A stretch of 7,922 bases of DNA from assembly GCA_027070385.1 (NCBI GenBank), contig JALXDW010000101.1, positions 1-7,922 on the forward strand. Direction: 5' to 3'. This document shows positions 1-7,160 of this stretch, piece after piece. Below the pieces are notes generated by a model that saw only the letters and a program-made list of their open reading frames with translations, made no database searches and was not told where the DNA came from. The translations under genes and the position numbers were made by a program. The number at the start of each line of letters is the position of its first letter. The stretch's first letter is position 1. Source of the stretch: Chromatiales bacterium. GTDB lineage: Bacteria; Pseudomonadota; Gammaproteobacteria; UBA6429; Thiohalophilaceae.

Positions 1-1250
1 ATTATTTGAATGAAATCGATTTGGTTGTCGAATTTCATGTTAAATGGCTTTCTGAACTGAATCGAGCCTTGATTTGCCAAACGGTAACAGAACGTCAACA
101 GATTCAGAAAATACTGATAACAGATGATCACTTCAGCCGTTGGTATCAGAGTGTACAAGATGATGAACTGATCAGTATGCCAGCCTTTAAAAATTTAGGA
201 GACATTCATTCTGAAATGTTAAAGCTGGGGAGTGGCTTGTTAGCGCAAGCCGCACGACAGGAAAAAATAACAGCCGCAGATTATGATCGTTTTACAGCAC
301 TCACGCATGAGTTACGTTCCCAGATTGCAGAATTAAAAAACAGAATAAAGGCTAATCTTCAGCTTGTTGCGAAATTAATGGGTAAGGTATTTGAAAATGC
401 TGAAGAGGGCGTGATGATAACCGATGCTGATTGCTGGATATTAAATGTCAATCAGGCTTTTGTTAAAGTCACACAATACACCAAGGAGGAAGTACTGGGA
501 AAGAAGCCGAATATTTTGCATTCTGGTAATCATGACAAAGGTTTTTATGAACGGATGTGGGATGTGTTGCTGCGAGAAAAACGCTGGCAGGGGGAAGTAT
601 GGAATAGTCGCAAGAATGGAGAAATTTATCCTGAGTGGTTATCGATAACGGCTGTGTTGAATGATAATGGTGATACCAGCCATTACATCGGTATTTTTTC
701 CGATGTTTCCGCTAAAAATGAAGGTGATGAACGTTTATATCATCTGGCACATTATGACAGTTTATGTAACCTGCCCAATCGCATGTTGTTTTATGATCGC
801 CTGCGACAGTCATTATCACGTTCAAAACGCAGTAGCCAAAAAATTGCAGTGATGTTTATGGATCTGGATGGTTTTAAACAAGTGAATGATGAATTTGGCC
901 ATGGTGTGGGTGATGAATTGTTACAGCAGGTCAGTAAACGTGTCACAGAGGTATTAAGGGAATCGGATACATTGGCACGTATCGGTGGTGATGAATTTAC
1001 AATTATTATCAATGATATTGACAGAGCAGATTCTATTGAAGCCATTGCCAATAAAATTTTACTTGCAACAAAGCAAGATTATATTTTGCATGACAAACAG
1101 TTTAATGTGTCGGCCAGTATTGGTATCAGTTTGTTTCCTGACGATAGCGATGACGTCAACACATTAGTCAAACATGCTGATATTGCAATGTATAAGGCAA
1201 AAAATGAAGGTAAAAACAGGTTTAAATTTTTTGACCGCTCACTGTTGTAA
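1..1250 (+). CDS. Diguanylate cyclase with CZB-like, PAS and GGDEF domains (5' end outside window)
   Basis: Predicted to make cyclic di-GMP from two GTP in response to signals read by its N-terminal domains. The reading frame is open to the left edge, and the TTG at position 6 has no visible ribosome site, so I treat the gene as 5'-truncated by the window. Residue numbers count from that TTG. Residues 8-80 resemble a chemoreceptor zinc-binding (CZB) domain (H11xxW14, D41xxxxW46, H68). Residues 85-120 are a charged helical linker. Residues 122-236 form a PAS/PAC domain (GVMITD, then WNSRKNGEIYPEW). Residues 240-412 form a GGDEF domain with the active-site motif GGDEF at 327-331. An RxxD inhibitory site (RESD, 318-321) lies the canonical five residues upstream, so product inhibition is likely. 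There is no EAL domain and no membrane segment in the visible part, so it is probably cytoplasmic. It converges on the YdjM-like gene with a 6-base gap. The CZB-like domain lacks two expected zinc ligands. Confidence 0.93.
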   Translation, partial: YLNEIDLVVEFHVKWLSELNRALICQTVTERQQIQKILITDDHFSRWYQSVQDDELISMPAFKNLGDIHSEMLKLGSGLLAQAARQEKITAADYDRFTALTHELRSQIAELKNRIKANLQLVAKLMGKVFENAEEGVMITDADCWILNVNQAFVKVTQYTKEEVLGKKPNILHSGNHDKGFYERMWDVLLREKRWQGEVWNSRKNGEIYPEWLSITAVLNDNGDTSHYIGIFSDVSAKNEGDERLYHLAHYDSLCNLPNRMLFYDRLRQSLSRSKRSSQKIAVMFMDLDGFKQVNDEFGHGVGDELLQQVSKRVTEVLRESDTLARIGGDEFTIIINDIDRADSIEAIANKILLATKQDYILHDKQFNVSASIGISLFPDDSDDVNTLVKHADIAMYKAKNEGKNRFKFFDRSLL

Positions 1251-1256
1251 GCTGCT

Positions 1257-2258
1257 CTAAAATAACATATCAATAAATTTTTTGCGTGTTTCAGGCGTTA
1301 ATGTTGTGTTAACAATAAATTTAACATGTTTTCCAGAATAGCGGTGCGCATCTTGTGGTTCTATGCTTATTCCCCACATTAATTTGATTTCATTGGGTAA
1401 AAAGGAATAACGTACATCCAGAATGGTTGCGGGGTTATCAGGGTCAACAGCGAGAAAATTATCTGAAAACCAGCGAAAGCGTTCAATATCTTTTAGCTGT
1501 TGGCTTCTTGCTGATAAAAATGGAAAGTCACGTTTTATATCAAGCTTCCGGATAGATGTGCCGGGAATTATTTTGACTCCCCATAACAATTTTACAGCAT
1601 CCACATAATATCGCCCATTATATTCATAGATAAGCTTCCAGATATGCCGGTTAGCAAAACTGGGTTTAACGCGAATACGTTCAGCCTGATGACCACGTTG
1701 TTGGCTGATTTGTTGAACGGCCTCTTCAGCACGGTGTTTCTGAATGATTCCTGCTGTTAAGAATACAATGGCATAAATAAAGGCAATACGTGCATATAGA
1801 ATTTTTTTTCGATATGCCGCAATTAAAACAAGAATAACCAAGGGTAAAGTAAATAGAGGATCAATAATGGAAACAATATTCCAGGCAACTCGCTCATTGG
1901 AAAATGGCCAAAAAAGTTGCGTGCCGTAAGACGTGCAGGCATCGAGTAAGCCATGCGTTGAAAAACCTAAAAATGAGAATAGATATATTTGCTTAAATGT
2001 TAATTTATTTTTTATAAAAAGATAAAAAATACTACTGCAAAGTAAAGCACCAAAAGGTATAAAAAAGAGTGAATGAGTAAACTGCCGGTGAAATTCCAGG
2101 AATAATAATGGGTCATCTGCTGAACGGATCAAGACATCAAGATCCGGTGCCATCCCTGACAATCCACCAACGATCAGGGCAATGAATTGCTTTGATTTAT
2201 CGTTGGCAAATGATTGTGAGAAACTGGCACCTAAAACAGCCTGAGACAAAACATCCAT
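1257..2258 (-). CDS. YdjM-like inner-membrane metal-dependent hydrolase (DUF457 family)
   Basis: A 333-residue integral membrane protein of the YdjM/DUF457 (LexA-regulated, putative metal-dependent hydrolase) family; its substrate is unknown. The N-terminal half carries the family pattern of metal-binding candidates: PDLD (38-41), H57 and H62 in HRQFTHS, H102 and D106 in STHGLLDACTSYGT, and D133 in SIIDPLFTLPL. Hydrophobic helices lie at about 62-82, 91-108, 131-149 and 157-174. The remainder, about 175-333, is a soluble domain rich in Arg, Lys and aromatic residues, typical of the longer family members. The start ATG follows the rhlE stop by 6 bases and has no clear Shine-Dalgarno of its own, so translation probably depends on coupling to rhlE. 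The SOS link known for E. coli ydjM is not supported here, because I see no LexA box in the 6-base gap. Family assignment is from recognised motifs; enzymatic activity is not demonstrated for most members. Confidence 0.85.
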   Translation of the reverse strand: MDVLSQAVLGASFSQSFANDKSKQFIALIVGGLSGMAPDLDVLIRSADDPLLFLEFHRQFTHSLFFIPFGALLCSSIFYLFIKNKLTFKQIYLFSFLGFSTHGLLDACTSYGTQLFWPFSNERVAWNIVSIIDPLFTLPLVILVLIAAYRKKILYARIAFIYAIVFLTAGIIQKHRAEEAVQQISQQRGHQAERIRVKPSFANRHIWKLIYEYNGRYYVDAVKLLWGVKIIPGTSIRKLDIKRDFPFLSARSQQLKDIERFRWFSDNFLAVDPDNPATILDVRYSFLPNEIKLMWGISIEPQDAHRYSGKHVKFIVNTTLTPETRKKFIDMLF

Positions 2259-2264
2259 GGTTTA

Positions 2265-3581
2265 TTATTTTACAGTCTGCTTTTTATTGTTTGAACGTCT
2301 GTTACCCTTCGATGAACGTGGTTCATGTGATGCAGCTCGTTGAGTACCAGCACGTTTTTTTCGTGTGGGGCGTTGATTGGTTCGCCCTCCCTTTTTTTGT
2401 TGTTGCCCACGACCTTTATTGATAGGTTCGGCTTTAATAGACGGATCCACTTCAAAATTTTCAATCGTGACTTTGGGAATATCGCGTTTAATCAACTTTT
2501 CAATATCTCGGAGTAATTTTAATTCGTCGACACAAACCAATGACATGGCTTCACCTTCATTGCCGGCTCGCCCGGTGCGTCCGATACGGTGAACATAATC
2601 TTCAGCAACATTCGGTAATTCGAAATTGACAACATGAGGTAATTGATTAATATCCAGCCCACGTGCTGCAATATCGGTTGCAACCAGCACGCGTACTTTA
2701 CCGGATTTGAACTCTTGCAGTGCGCGTGTGCGCGCTCCCTGACTTTTGTTCCCATGAATGGCAGCAGCACTGATCCCGTCGGTTATCAGCTGTTCAGCGA
2801 GCCGGTTTGCACCATGTTTTGTACGGGTAAAGACCAGAACTTGCTTCCAGTTATTTGAACCAATCAGATAAGACAGTAATTCACGTTTACGTTTTTTATC
2901 AACCGGATGTACCACCTGGTCAACACGTTCCGAAGTGGTATTGCGTTGGGCAACTTCAACCAATGCAGGAGAATGTAACAGATTATTTGCAAGCTTTTTA
3001 ATTTCAGTTGAGAAGGTTGCCGAAAATAATAATGTTTGTTTCTGCTGGGGCAGTAATTCAAGTATTTTTCGAATATCCCGGATAAATCCCATATCAAGCA
3101 TACGATCGGCTTCATCGAGCACTAATATGTCAATTTTAGACAGGTTGACAGAGTTCTGGCTCACATGATCCAGTAGCCGACCGGGGGTTGCGACTAATAT
3201 ATCGACACCTTTGATAAGTTTCATTTTTTGAGGATTAATGCTGACACCCCCAAAAACCACGGTCGATTTTAAGGGTAAATATCGACCATACATTTGTACG
3301 CTTTCATGAACCTGGGCGGCAAGCTCACGTGTTGGCGTTAAAACCAGAGCGCGAATTGGACGGCGCCCTTTGCTGGGTTTGCCGGTTTGCATTAAACGTT
3401 CCAGCACTGGCAAAGTAAAACCGGCTGTTTTACCGGTGCCTGTTTGTGCTCCACCCATCAGGTCACGGCCTTCCAATATAATCGGAATGGCCTGTTTTTG
3501 TATGGGGGTGGGCTTGCTATAACCTTTTTCGGATACAGCACGAAGTAATTCGGCTCTTAAACCGAGGGATTCAAATGACAT
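2265..3581 (-). CDS. rhlE: ATP-dependent RNA helicase RhlE (DEAD-box)
   Basis: DEAD-box RNA helicase that unwinds short RNA duplexes in ribosome assembly and RNA turnover, in the cytoplasm. I start it at the ATG at 3581 (438 residues), because GGAGAA lies about 9 bases upstream and the protein then begins MSFESLGL, as RhlE proteins do. The frame is open seven codons further up, to an ATG at 3602 without a ribosome site. Motifs in order: Q motif around 8-31, Walker A AQTGTGKT 45-52, Ia PTRELAAQ 83-90, Ib TPGR 132-135, DEAD 156-159, SAT 187-189, [11 protein letters not shown] 301-310, and [10 protein letters not shown] 331-338. All are intact. From about 385 to the end is a Lys/Arg/Gln/Gly-rich disordered tail, the usual nonspecific RNA-binding extension of RhlE. 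Its stop is 6 bases before the YdjM-like gene, so the two likely form an operon. RhlE, rather than SrmB, RhlB or DeaD, fits the N-terminus, the length and the short basic tail. Confidence 0.95.
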   Translation of the reverse strand: MSFESLGLRAELLRAVSEKGYSKPTPIQKQAIPIILEGRDLMGGAQTGTGKTAGFTLPVLERLMQTGKPSKGRRPIRALVLTPTRELAAQVHESVQMYGRYLPLKSTVVFGGVSINPQKMKLIKGVDILVATPGRLLDHVSQNSVNLSKIDILVLDEADRMLDMGFIRDIRKILELLPQQKQTLLFSATFSTEIKKLANNLLHSPALVEVAQRNTTSERVDQVVHPVDKKRKRELLSYLIGSNNWKQVLVFTRTKHGANRLAEQLITDGISAAAIHGNKSQGARTRALQEFKSGKVRVLVATDIAARGLDINQLPHVVNFELPNVAEDYVHRIGRTGRAGNEGEAMSLVCVDELKLLRDIEKLIKRDIPKVTIENFEVDPSIKAEPINKGRGQQQKKGGRTNQRPTRKKRAGTQRAASHEPRSSKGNRRSNNKKQTVK

Positions 3582-3719
3582 GTAGTATGTTCTCCAGAAC
3601 AATATGGGATCAGCCTCTCCAAAGCATGACTTGGAACGGTCCAGGCGGAAACAGTGTATGTATTTCGGGGTAAATAACCGAAGATAACGGGGTGCAGACC
3701 GACGTGCACCTGATATTGA
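3582..3719 (-). promoter_or_regulatory. Structured 5' leader of rhlE mRNA (inferred)
   Basis: Inferred untranslated leader between the predicted start of transcription and the rhlE ATG. On the minus strand it has a 6-bp stem (GGTGCA/TGCACC, 3705-3710 with 3691-3696, 8-nt loop) about ten bases from the 5' end. A second stem is TTCGG/CCGAA (3678-3682 with 3664-3668, 9-nt loop). A weaker CCAA/TTGG hairpin lies at 3619-3634. The ribosome site GGAGAA follows at about 3591-3596. Long structured leaders occur on some RNA-helicase and cold-shock genes, but I recognise no named riboswitch or Rfam family here. Confidence 0.35.
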
Positions 3720-3725
3720 ATCATG

Positions 3726-3731
3726 ATTATA
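3726..3731 (-). promoter_or_regulatory. Probable -10 box of the rhlE operon promoter
   Basis: Read on the minus strand this is a perfect TATAAT, followed by CATGATTC. No good -35 hexamer sits 16-18 bases upstream, so the call rests mainly on the -10 box and its place. Transcription would begin near 3719, giving rhlE a leader of about 138 nt. The same 210-base gap must also hold the promoter of the divergent rhodanese-recQ pair, for which I could not find a convincing site. Confidence 0.45.
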
Positions 3732-3836
3732 ACATAAAGTGAGCTGTTATAGTGCTTAGTCTTTGAATTAAATTTTAATGCTACTCGAAATATGAGTATA
3801 AAAGCATTAAGCTCTGGCAATGAACCAGAGGAATCA

Positions 3837-4256
3837 ATGATGGCAGCTGTTATTACAATGACACCACAACAGGCATATGAACTGCAACAAAAGCCCGGTT
3901 CATTGTTAATTGATGTACGTTCACATATGGAATTTTTATTCATTGGTCATCCAGTCGGTGCAGTACATATTCCATGGATTGATGAACCGGAGTGGGAGAT
4001 CAACCCACATTTTTTGCGTGATATACGCCAGCTGATTTTGGGTGGTGTTTCCAGTTTAGATAATAATGATGTACCAATTATCCTGATTTGCCGAAGTGGC
4101 AAACGTTCTCTTGAAGCTGGCAAGTTATTAATTTCCGAAGGGTTAAAACAGGTTTACAATATTGCCGATGGTTTTGAAGGCGAACTGGACGAACATCATC
4201 ACCGTAGCACCCGGGGCGGGTGGCGATTTGCTGGTTTGCCATGGGAACAATGTTGA
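3837..4256 (+). CDS. Single-domain rhodanese-like protein
   Basis: Small cytoplasmic rhodanese (139 residues from 3837), predicted to carry or transfer sulfane sulfur as a persulfide on its active-site cysteine. The domain spans most of the protein: [11 protein letters not shown] (23-33) is the conserved DVR element, GAVHIPW (41-47) follows, and the active-site loop is ICRSGKRS with catalytic Cys85. GFEGELDEH (112-120) and the C-terminal GWRFAGLPW complete the fold. I chose the ATG at 3837 (a second ATG follows at 3840), since AGAGGAA lies just upstream. The in-frame ATG at 3792 has no ribosome site, and its extra 15 residues are not rhodanese-like. The gene overlaps the probable recQ start by 7 bases, so the two are likely cotranscribed. 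The physiological sulfur donor and acceptor cannot be told from sequence. The stop codon is TGA, directly after the expected family C-terminus. Confidence 0.88.
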   Translation: MMAAVITMTPQQAYELQQKPGSLLIDVRSHMEFLFIGHPVGAVHIPWIDEPEWEINPHFLRDIRQLILGGVSSLDNNDVPIILICRSGKRSLEAGKLLISEGLKQVYNIADGFEGELDEHHHRSTRGGWRFAGLPWEQC

Positions 4257-6400
4257 ACGACGAGCGCATGGATGATAAAGCACTTGGTATTTTAAACAGC
4301 ATTTTTGGCTATTCTGAATTTCGCTATCAGCAGCAGGATATCATTCAGCAACTCATACAGGGGAATGATGCTGTTGTTCTAATGCCGACCGGTGGTGGTA
4401 AATCCTTATGCTATCAAATACCGGCCATTATAAGAGAAGGTGTGGCTATCGTTGTATCACCGTTGATTGCTCTAATGCAGGATCAAGTGGTTGCTTTGCA
4501 GCAACTGGGAGTACGGGCCGCATTTTTAAATTCAACACTTGATACTGCAAGTGCAAATAAAGTCGAGCAACAGTTATTACATGCAGAACTGGATTTGGTT
4601 TACGTTGCACCTGAGCGACTAATGACAGAACGGTTTCTGAATTTGTTGGAACGTTCATCATTAGCACTGTTTGCTATTGATGAAGCACATTGTGTTTCAC
4701 AATGGGGGCATGACTTTCGTCCGGAATATATTCAGTTGTCCGTTTTGCATCAGCGTTTTCCCGATGTGCCACGTATTGCCTTAACTGCAACGGCTGATGA
4801 ACCCACACGGCGTGAAATTATTCAACGTCTCAATCTGAATGAAGCAAAACTTTATATTTCCAGTTTTGACAGACCGAATATTTGTTACCGTATTTCACAG
4901 TCACAAGGTAATGCACGTGAACAGTTATACCGTTTTATTATCAATGAACATGAACAAGATGCGGGTATAGTCTATTGTTTATCCAGAAAAAAAACAGAAC
5001 AAATAGCAGAATGGCTCAATACAAAGGGATTGACGGCATTGCCCTATCATGCCGGGTTATCCGTTGAGATTCGACAAACAAACCAGCGACGTTTTTTAAC
5101 CGAAGACGGTATTATCATTGTTGCCACGATTGCTTTTGGAATGGGTATTGATAAACCGGATGTCCGATTCGTTGCCCACCTGAACTTACCTAAAAGCATT
5201 GAAGCCTATTACCAGGAAACCGGACGGGCAGGGCGGGATGGTGAACCGGCCAATGCCTGGATGATGTATGGTTTACAGGATGTTATTACATTAAAGAAAA
5301 TGATGGAATCTTCCGATGCAGATGAAGCACATAAACGCATAGAGCACCATAAATTACAGTCTATGCTGGGTTTTTGTGAACTCACAACATGTCGACGACA
5401 GGCATTGTTAAAATATTTTTCCGATTATCTGGAAAAACCATGTGGCAACTGCGATACCTGCATAACACCCGTTGAAACATGGGACGCAACCGTTGTTGCA
5501 CAAAAGGCCTTGTCATGTGTATATAAAACCAACCAACGTTTTGGTGTTAATTATTTAATTGATGTTTTATTGGCAAAGCAACATGCACGTATAAAACAAT
5601 TTGGGCACGACAAACTAAGTGTTTATGGCATTGGTCAGGAACTGGATACAAAACAATGGCGCAGTATTTTCAGGCAACTTATTGCCAGAGATTTGCTTGC
5701 CGTTGATATGGAGGGTTTTGGTAATTTAGTATTGACCGAGCAATGTTGGTCAATATTGCGTGCAGAAAAAACACTGATGCTGCGTAAGGAAAATAAACAG
5801 GAACAAACACAGCGTCGGGGTCGTAAAGTCAAATACAATAACAATAACAATGACGTGGATAATATATTGTGGGAAGCACTCAGGGCTTGTCGTAAACAGT
5901 TAGCCGACCAAAGAGGCGTGCCACCTTATGTTATTTTTCATGATGCAGCATTAATGGAAATGGTTGAACGGCAACCTCAAACCCGGCAACAGTTTGCAAA
6001 AATAACCGGTGTCGGTGAAAAGAAACTGAATGCTTATGGTGATAATTTTATAGCCATTATTAAAGAACATAATCTCGATATAACTTCACATTCTTTAACC
6101 GATACGGTTGATGAAACCGTGCAATTATTGCGCAGTGGTAGCGAGGTCGATACGATTGCGCAACAACGTAATTTAAAACCAGCCACGATTTATCAACATT
6201 TAGCCCGGGCCATTGAATTGGGTGATATTAAATTGGAACAGGTTGTGGATATCAGTGAAAAAGACATGAGGATAATAAAAAATGCATTTTCAATGTACAG
6301 TGACGAAGACCGAAAATTAAAACCGGTCTATGAAGCACTTGATGGCGCTTTTGATTATCACTTGCTTCGTTGTGTTCAGGCTTCACTGATAGCCGGTTAG
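4250..6400 (+). CDS. recQ: ATP-dependent DNA helicase RecQ with C-terminal HTH-like extension
   Basis: 3'-to-5' DNA helicase of recombination and replication-fork repair. Numbering is from the ATG at 4250 (716 residues). ATGs at 4220, 4241 and 4268 are alternatives; none has a strong ribosome site, and 4250 overlaps the rhodanese stop as expected for coupling. Motifs: Walker A MPTGGGKS 45-52, DEAH 144-147, the RecQ aromatic loop SQWGHDFR 150-157, TAT 179-181, motif V around 293-302, and motif [10 protein letters not shown] 322-329. Zinc ligands are Cys381, 398, 401 and 404. A winged helix (RQC) covers about 410-510 and an HRDC domain about 536-608. The protein then runs on for about 105 residues (612-716), beyond where E. 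coli RecQ ends, with a pattern ([13 protein letters not shown], then [18 protein letters not shown]) typical of the helix-turn-helix domain found at the end of many RecQ proteins (HTH_40 type). The RQC-HRDC linker carries a run of five asparagines. Confidence 0.95.
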   Translation: MLNDERMDDKALGILNSIFGYSEFRYQQQDIIQQLIQGNDAVVLMPTGGGKSLCYQIPAIIREGVAIVVSPLIALMQDQVVALQQLGVRAAFLNSTLDTASANKVEQQLLHAELDLVYVAPERLMTERFLNLLERSSLALFAIDEAHCVSQWGHDFRPEYIQLSVLHQRFPDVPRIALTATADEPTRREIIQRLNLNEAKLYISSFDRPNICYRISQSQGNAREQLYRFIINEHEQDAGIVYCLSRKKTEQIAEWLNTKGLTALPYHAGLSVEIRQTNQRRFLTEDGIIIVATIAFGMGIDKPDVRFVAHLNLPKSIEAYYQETGRAGRDGEPANAWMMYGLQDVITLKKMMESSDADEAHKRIEHHKLQSMLGFCELTTCRRQALLKYFSDYLEKPCGNCDTCITPVETWDATVVAQKALSCVYKTNQRFGVNYLIDVLLAKQHARIKQFGHDKLSVYGIGQELDTKQWRSIFRQLIARDLLAVDMEGFGNLVLTEQCWSILRAEKTLMLRKENKQEQTQRRGRKVKYNNNNNDVDNILWEALRACRKQLADQRGVPPYVIFHDAALMEMVERQPQTRQQFAKITGVGEKKLNAYGDNFIAIIKEHNLDITSHSLTDTVDETVQLLRSGSEVDTIAQQRNLKPATIYQHLARAIELGDIKLEQVVDISEKDMRIIKNAFSMYSDEDRKLKPVYEALDGAFDYHLLRCVQASLIAG
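5835..5851 (+). repeat. Short AAC/AAT tandem repeat in the recQ linker
   Basis: Roughly three copies of the hexamer ACAATA, encoding the asparagine run YNNNNND between the winged-helix and HRDC domains of RecQ. It lies in a disordered linker, so gain or loss of a hexamer would keep frame and be tolerated. Confidence 0.6.
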
Positions 6401-6402
6401 TT

Positions 6403-6699
6403 TTACTGCCCGGTTTTGAACTTGTAAAAATGACGATTCAAATAGTCGGTCACGCTGTTAATTTGTTTGTTATTCCAGTCGGCTCTTGCTCCACCTTTTA
6501 CACACATATTGACACGTTGTGACAGAGCATTAAAGGAGGTTACCTTTCGATCACTTCGAGTATAAACATGAGGTGAATGGCAAGCGAGTCATTTGGAATC
6601 ATGCAGCTTTTTAGCTGTTTCCTGTGCGCTTGTTATAGCGGGTAGTGCCAATAACAAAGCCAGGCTACTGATCGTTACAAAGGGATTGACGGGTTTCAT
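6403..6699 (-). pseudogene. Small exported monohaem c-type cytochrome with in-frame TGA at the first haem cysteine
   Basis: A 99-codon minus-strand frame beginning at ATG 6699, behind an ideal ribosome site (AAGGAGG, 6-7 bases upstream), and ending at TAA 6403-6405. Residues 1-25 are a clear Sec signal peptide (basic start, SLALLLALP core, TSA cleavage site). Next comes LHDSK-TGA-LACHSPHVYTR: codon 37 (6589-6591) is TGA exactly where the first Cys of the haem-binding CxxCH belongs, and Cys40-His41 are intact. The rest runs uninterrupted for 61 residues and looks like the normal end of this family of periplasmic cytochromes of about 100 residues (RKVTSFNALSQRVNMC, then VTDYLNRHFYKFK). One third-base change (TGC or TGT to TGA) explains it. 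Options are a very recent pseudogene, a base-call error, or TGA recoding (selenocysteine or suppression); I favour the first two. It is convergent with recQ (2-base gap) and downstream of the DsrC-like gene behind a terminator, with no promoter I could identify. Confidence 0.75.
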
Positions 6700-6705
6700 T
6701 AAAAA

Positions 6706-6712
6706 CCTCCTT
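6706..6712 (-). promoter_or_regulatory. Ribosome binding site of the cytochrome gene
   Basis: AAGGAGG on the minus strand, 6 bases before ATG 6699. It is the strongest Shine-Dalgarno in the window and fixes the cytochrome start, which supports this having been a well-expressed real gene despite the internal TGA. Confidence 0.8.
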
Positions 6713-6748
6713 GGGGTCAATATTTTCAAATTAGACAGCACATAAATG

Positions 6749-6774
6749 AAAAAAGGTTCAAACGAACCTTTTTT
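6749..6774 (-). terminator. Rho-independent terminator after the DsrC-like gene
   Basis: Perfect 11-bp inverted repeat (AAAAAAGGTTC / GAACCTTTTTT) with a 4-base loop, ending in a T tract on the minus strand. It starts 25 bases after the stop of the DsrC-like gene. The sequence is symmetric enough to work in both directions, but no plus-strand gene runs into it. It lies between the DsrC-like gene and the cytochrome, so it should limit cotranscription of the two. Confidence 0.85.
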
Positions 6775-6798
6775 ATTTTGTTACCTTACGATTAAATT

Positions 6799-7134
6799 TT
6801 AGCTGCAACCTTTTGGACGAGGCAAACCGGCAATTTTATTTGCGCACTTGATCAAGCCGGTTGGAAATAAGGAATAGATATATTTCTGGCTACTTTTATC
6901 CTTACCGTATTTTTCTTTCATTAATTTAGAAAAATTACGGGGTTCACATACCGCACCGTTTTCTGCAAAATATTCACGGGCCAGGTTTATAATGTTCCAG
7001 TGTTCTTCTGTTAATTCATCAATTTTTTCATTAATTGCGATTTGCTTTGCAAGCTCTTCGCTCCATTCGTCGAGGTTTTCTAACCAACCTGCTTCACTTA
7101 GTTTGATGATTTTGCCATTTACTTCTGCTTGCAT
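6799..7134 (-). CDS. DsrC/TusE-family sulfur carrier protein (single canonical C-terminal Cys)
   Basis: A 111-residue cytoplasmic protein of the DsrC/TusE/DsvC family. Members carry sulfur as a persulfide or trisulfide on a cysteine at the second-last position: TusE passes sulfur to tRNA 2-thiolation, and DsrC works with dissimilatory sulfite reductase. Family marks are VNGK at 5-8, LxNLDEWSEELA 18-29, LTEEHWNIINLAREYF 41-56, YIYSLFPTG 85-93 and the C-terminal arm AGLPRPKGCS, with Cys110 penultimate (CysA). The second redox cysteine of true DsrC (CysB, 11 residues before CysA) is Asn99 here, as expected for TusE-like or DsrC-paralogue proteins. Instead a Cys occurs at 97, and another at 63. 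I therefore do not name it dsrC or tusE. The start at 7134 has AGGAG 9 bases upstream. It has its own strong promoter with an IscR-like operator, and a strong terminator, so it is probably monocistronic. Confidence 0.88.
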   Translation of the reverse strand: MQAEVNGKIIKLSEAGWLENLDEWSEELAKQIAINEKIDELTEEHWNIINLAREYFAENGAVCEPRNFSKLMKEKYGKDKSSQKYIYSLFPTGLIKCANKIAGLPRPKGCS

Positions 7135-7160
7135 TTGATTGAGCTCCTAAAATTATGTGC

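Noticed and set aside
1251..1256. Terminator between the convergent cyclase and YdjM-like genes
   Set aside because: The gap is 6 bases and I find no GC-rich hairpin with a T tract in either flank.
3582..3602. Seven-residue N-terminal extension of RhlE from ATG 3602
   Set aside because: The extension covers the GGAGAA ribosome site of the ATG at 3581 and does not resemble RhlE N-termini.
3600..3635. Tiny upstream ORF (ATG CTT TGG AGA GGC TGA) in the rhlE leader
   Set aside because: Five codons, no ribosome site and no attenuation-type codon run; likely chance.
3792..3836. Upstream ATG extending the rhodanese by 15 residues
   Set aside because: No ribosome site precedes 3792, whereas AGAGGAA stands right before the ATG pair at 3837/3840; the extra residues are not part of the rhodanese fold.
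2265..3943. Several 60-130 residue open frames antisense to or overlapping rhlE, the rhodanese gene and recQ
   Set aside because: They are alternative-frame shadows of strongly supported genes, without ribosome sites or recognisable domains.
4220..4249. Longer RecQ start inside the rhodanese gene
   Set aside because: It would add residues with no RecQ similarity, lacks a ribosome site, and overlaps the upstream gene by 37 bases.
6533..6541. Perfect AAGGAGGTT on the plus strand as a ribosome site
   Set aside because: No start codon at suitable distance opens a meaningful plus-strand frame; it is explained as the complement of coding sequence in the cytochrome gene.
6540..6591. SECIS element after the TGA in the cytochrome gene
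   Set aside because: Only 4-bp stems were found by eye (for example UCGA/UCGA with loop AGUGA), too weak to claim; left as a test in the finding.
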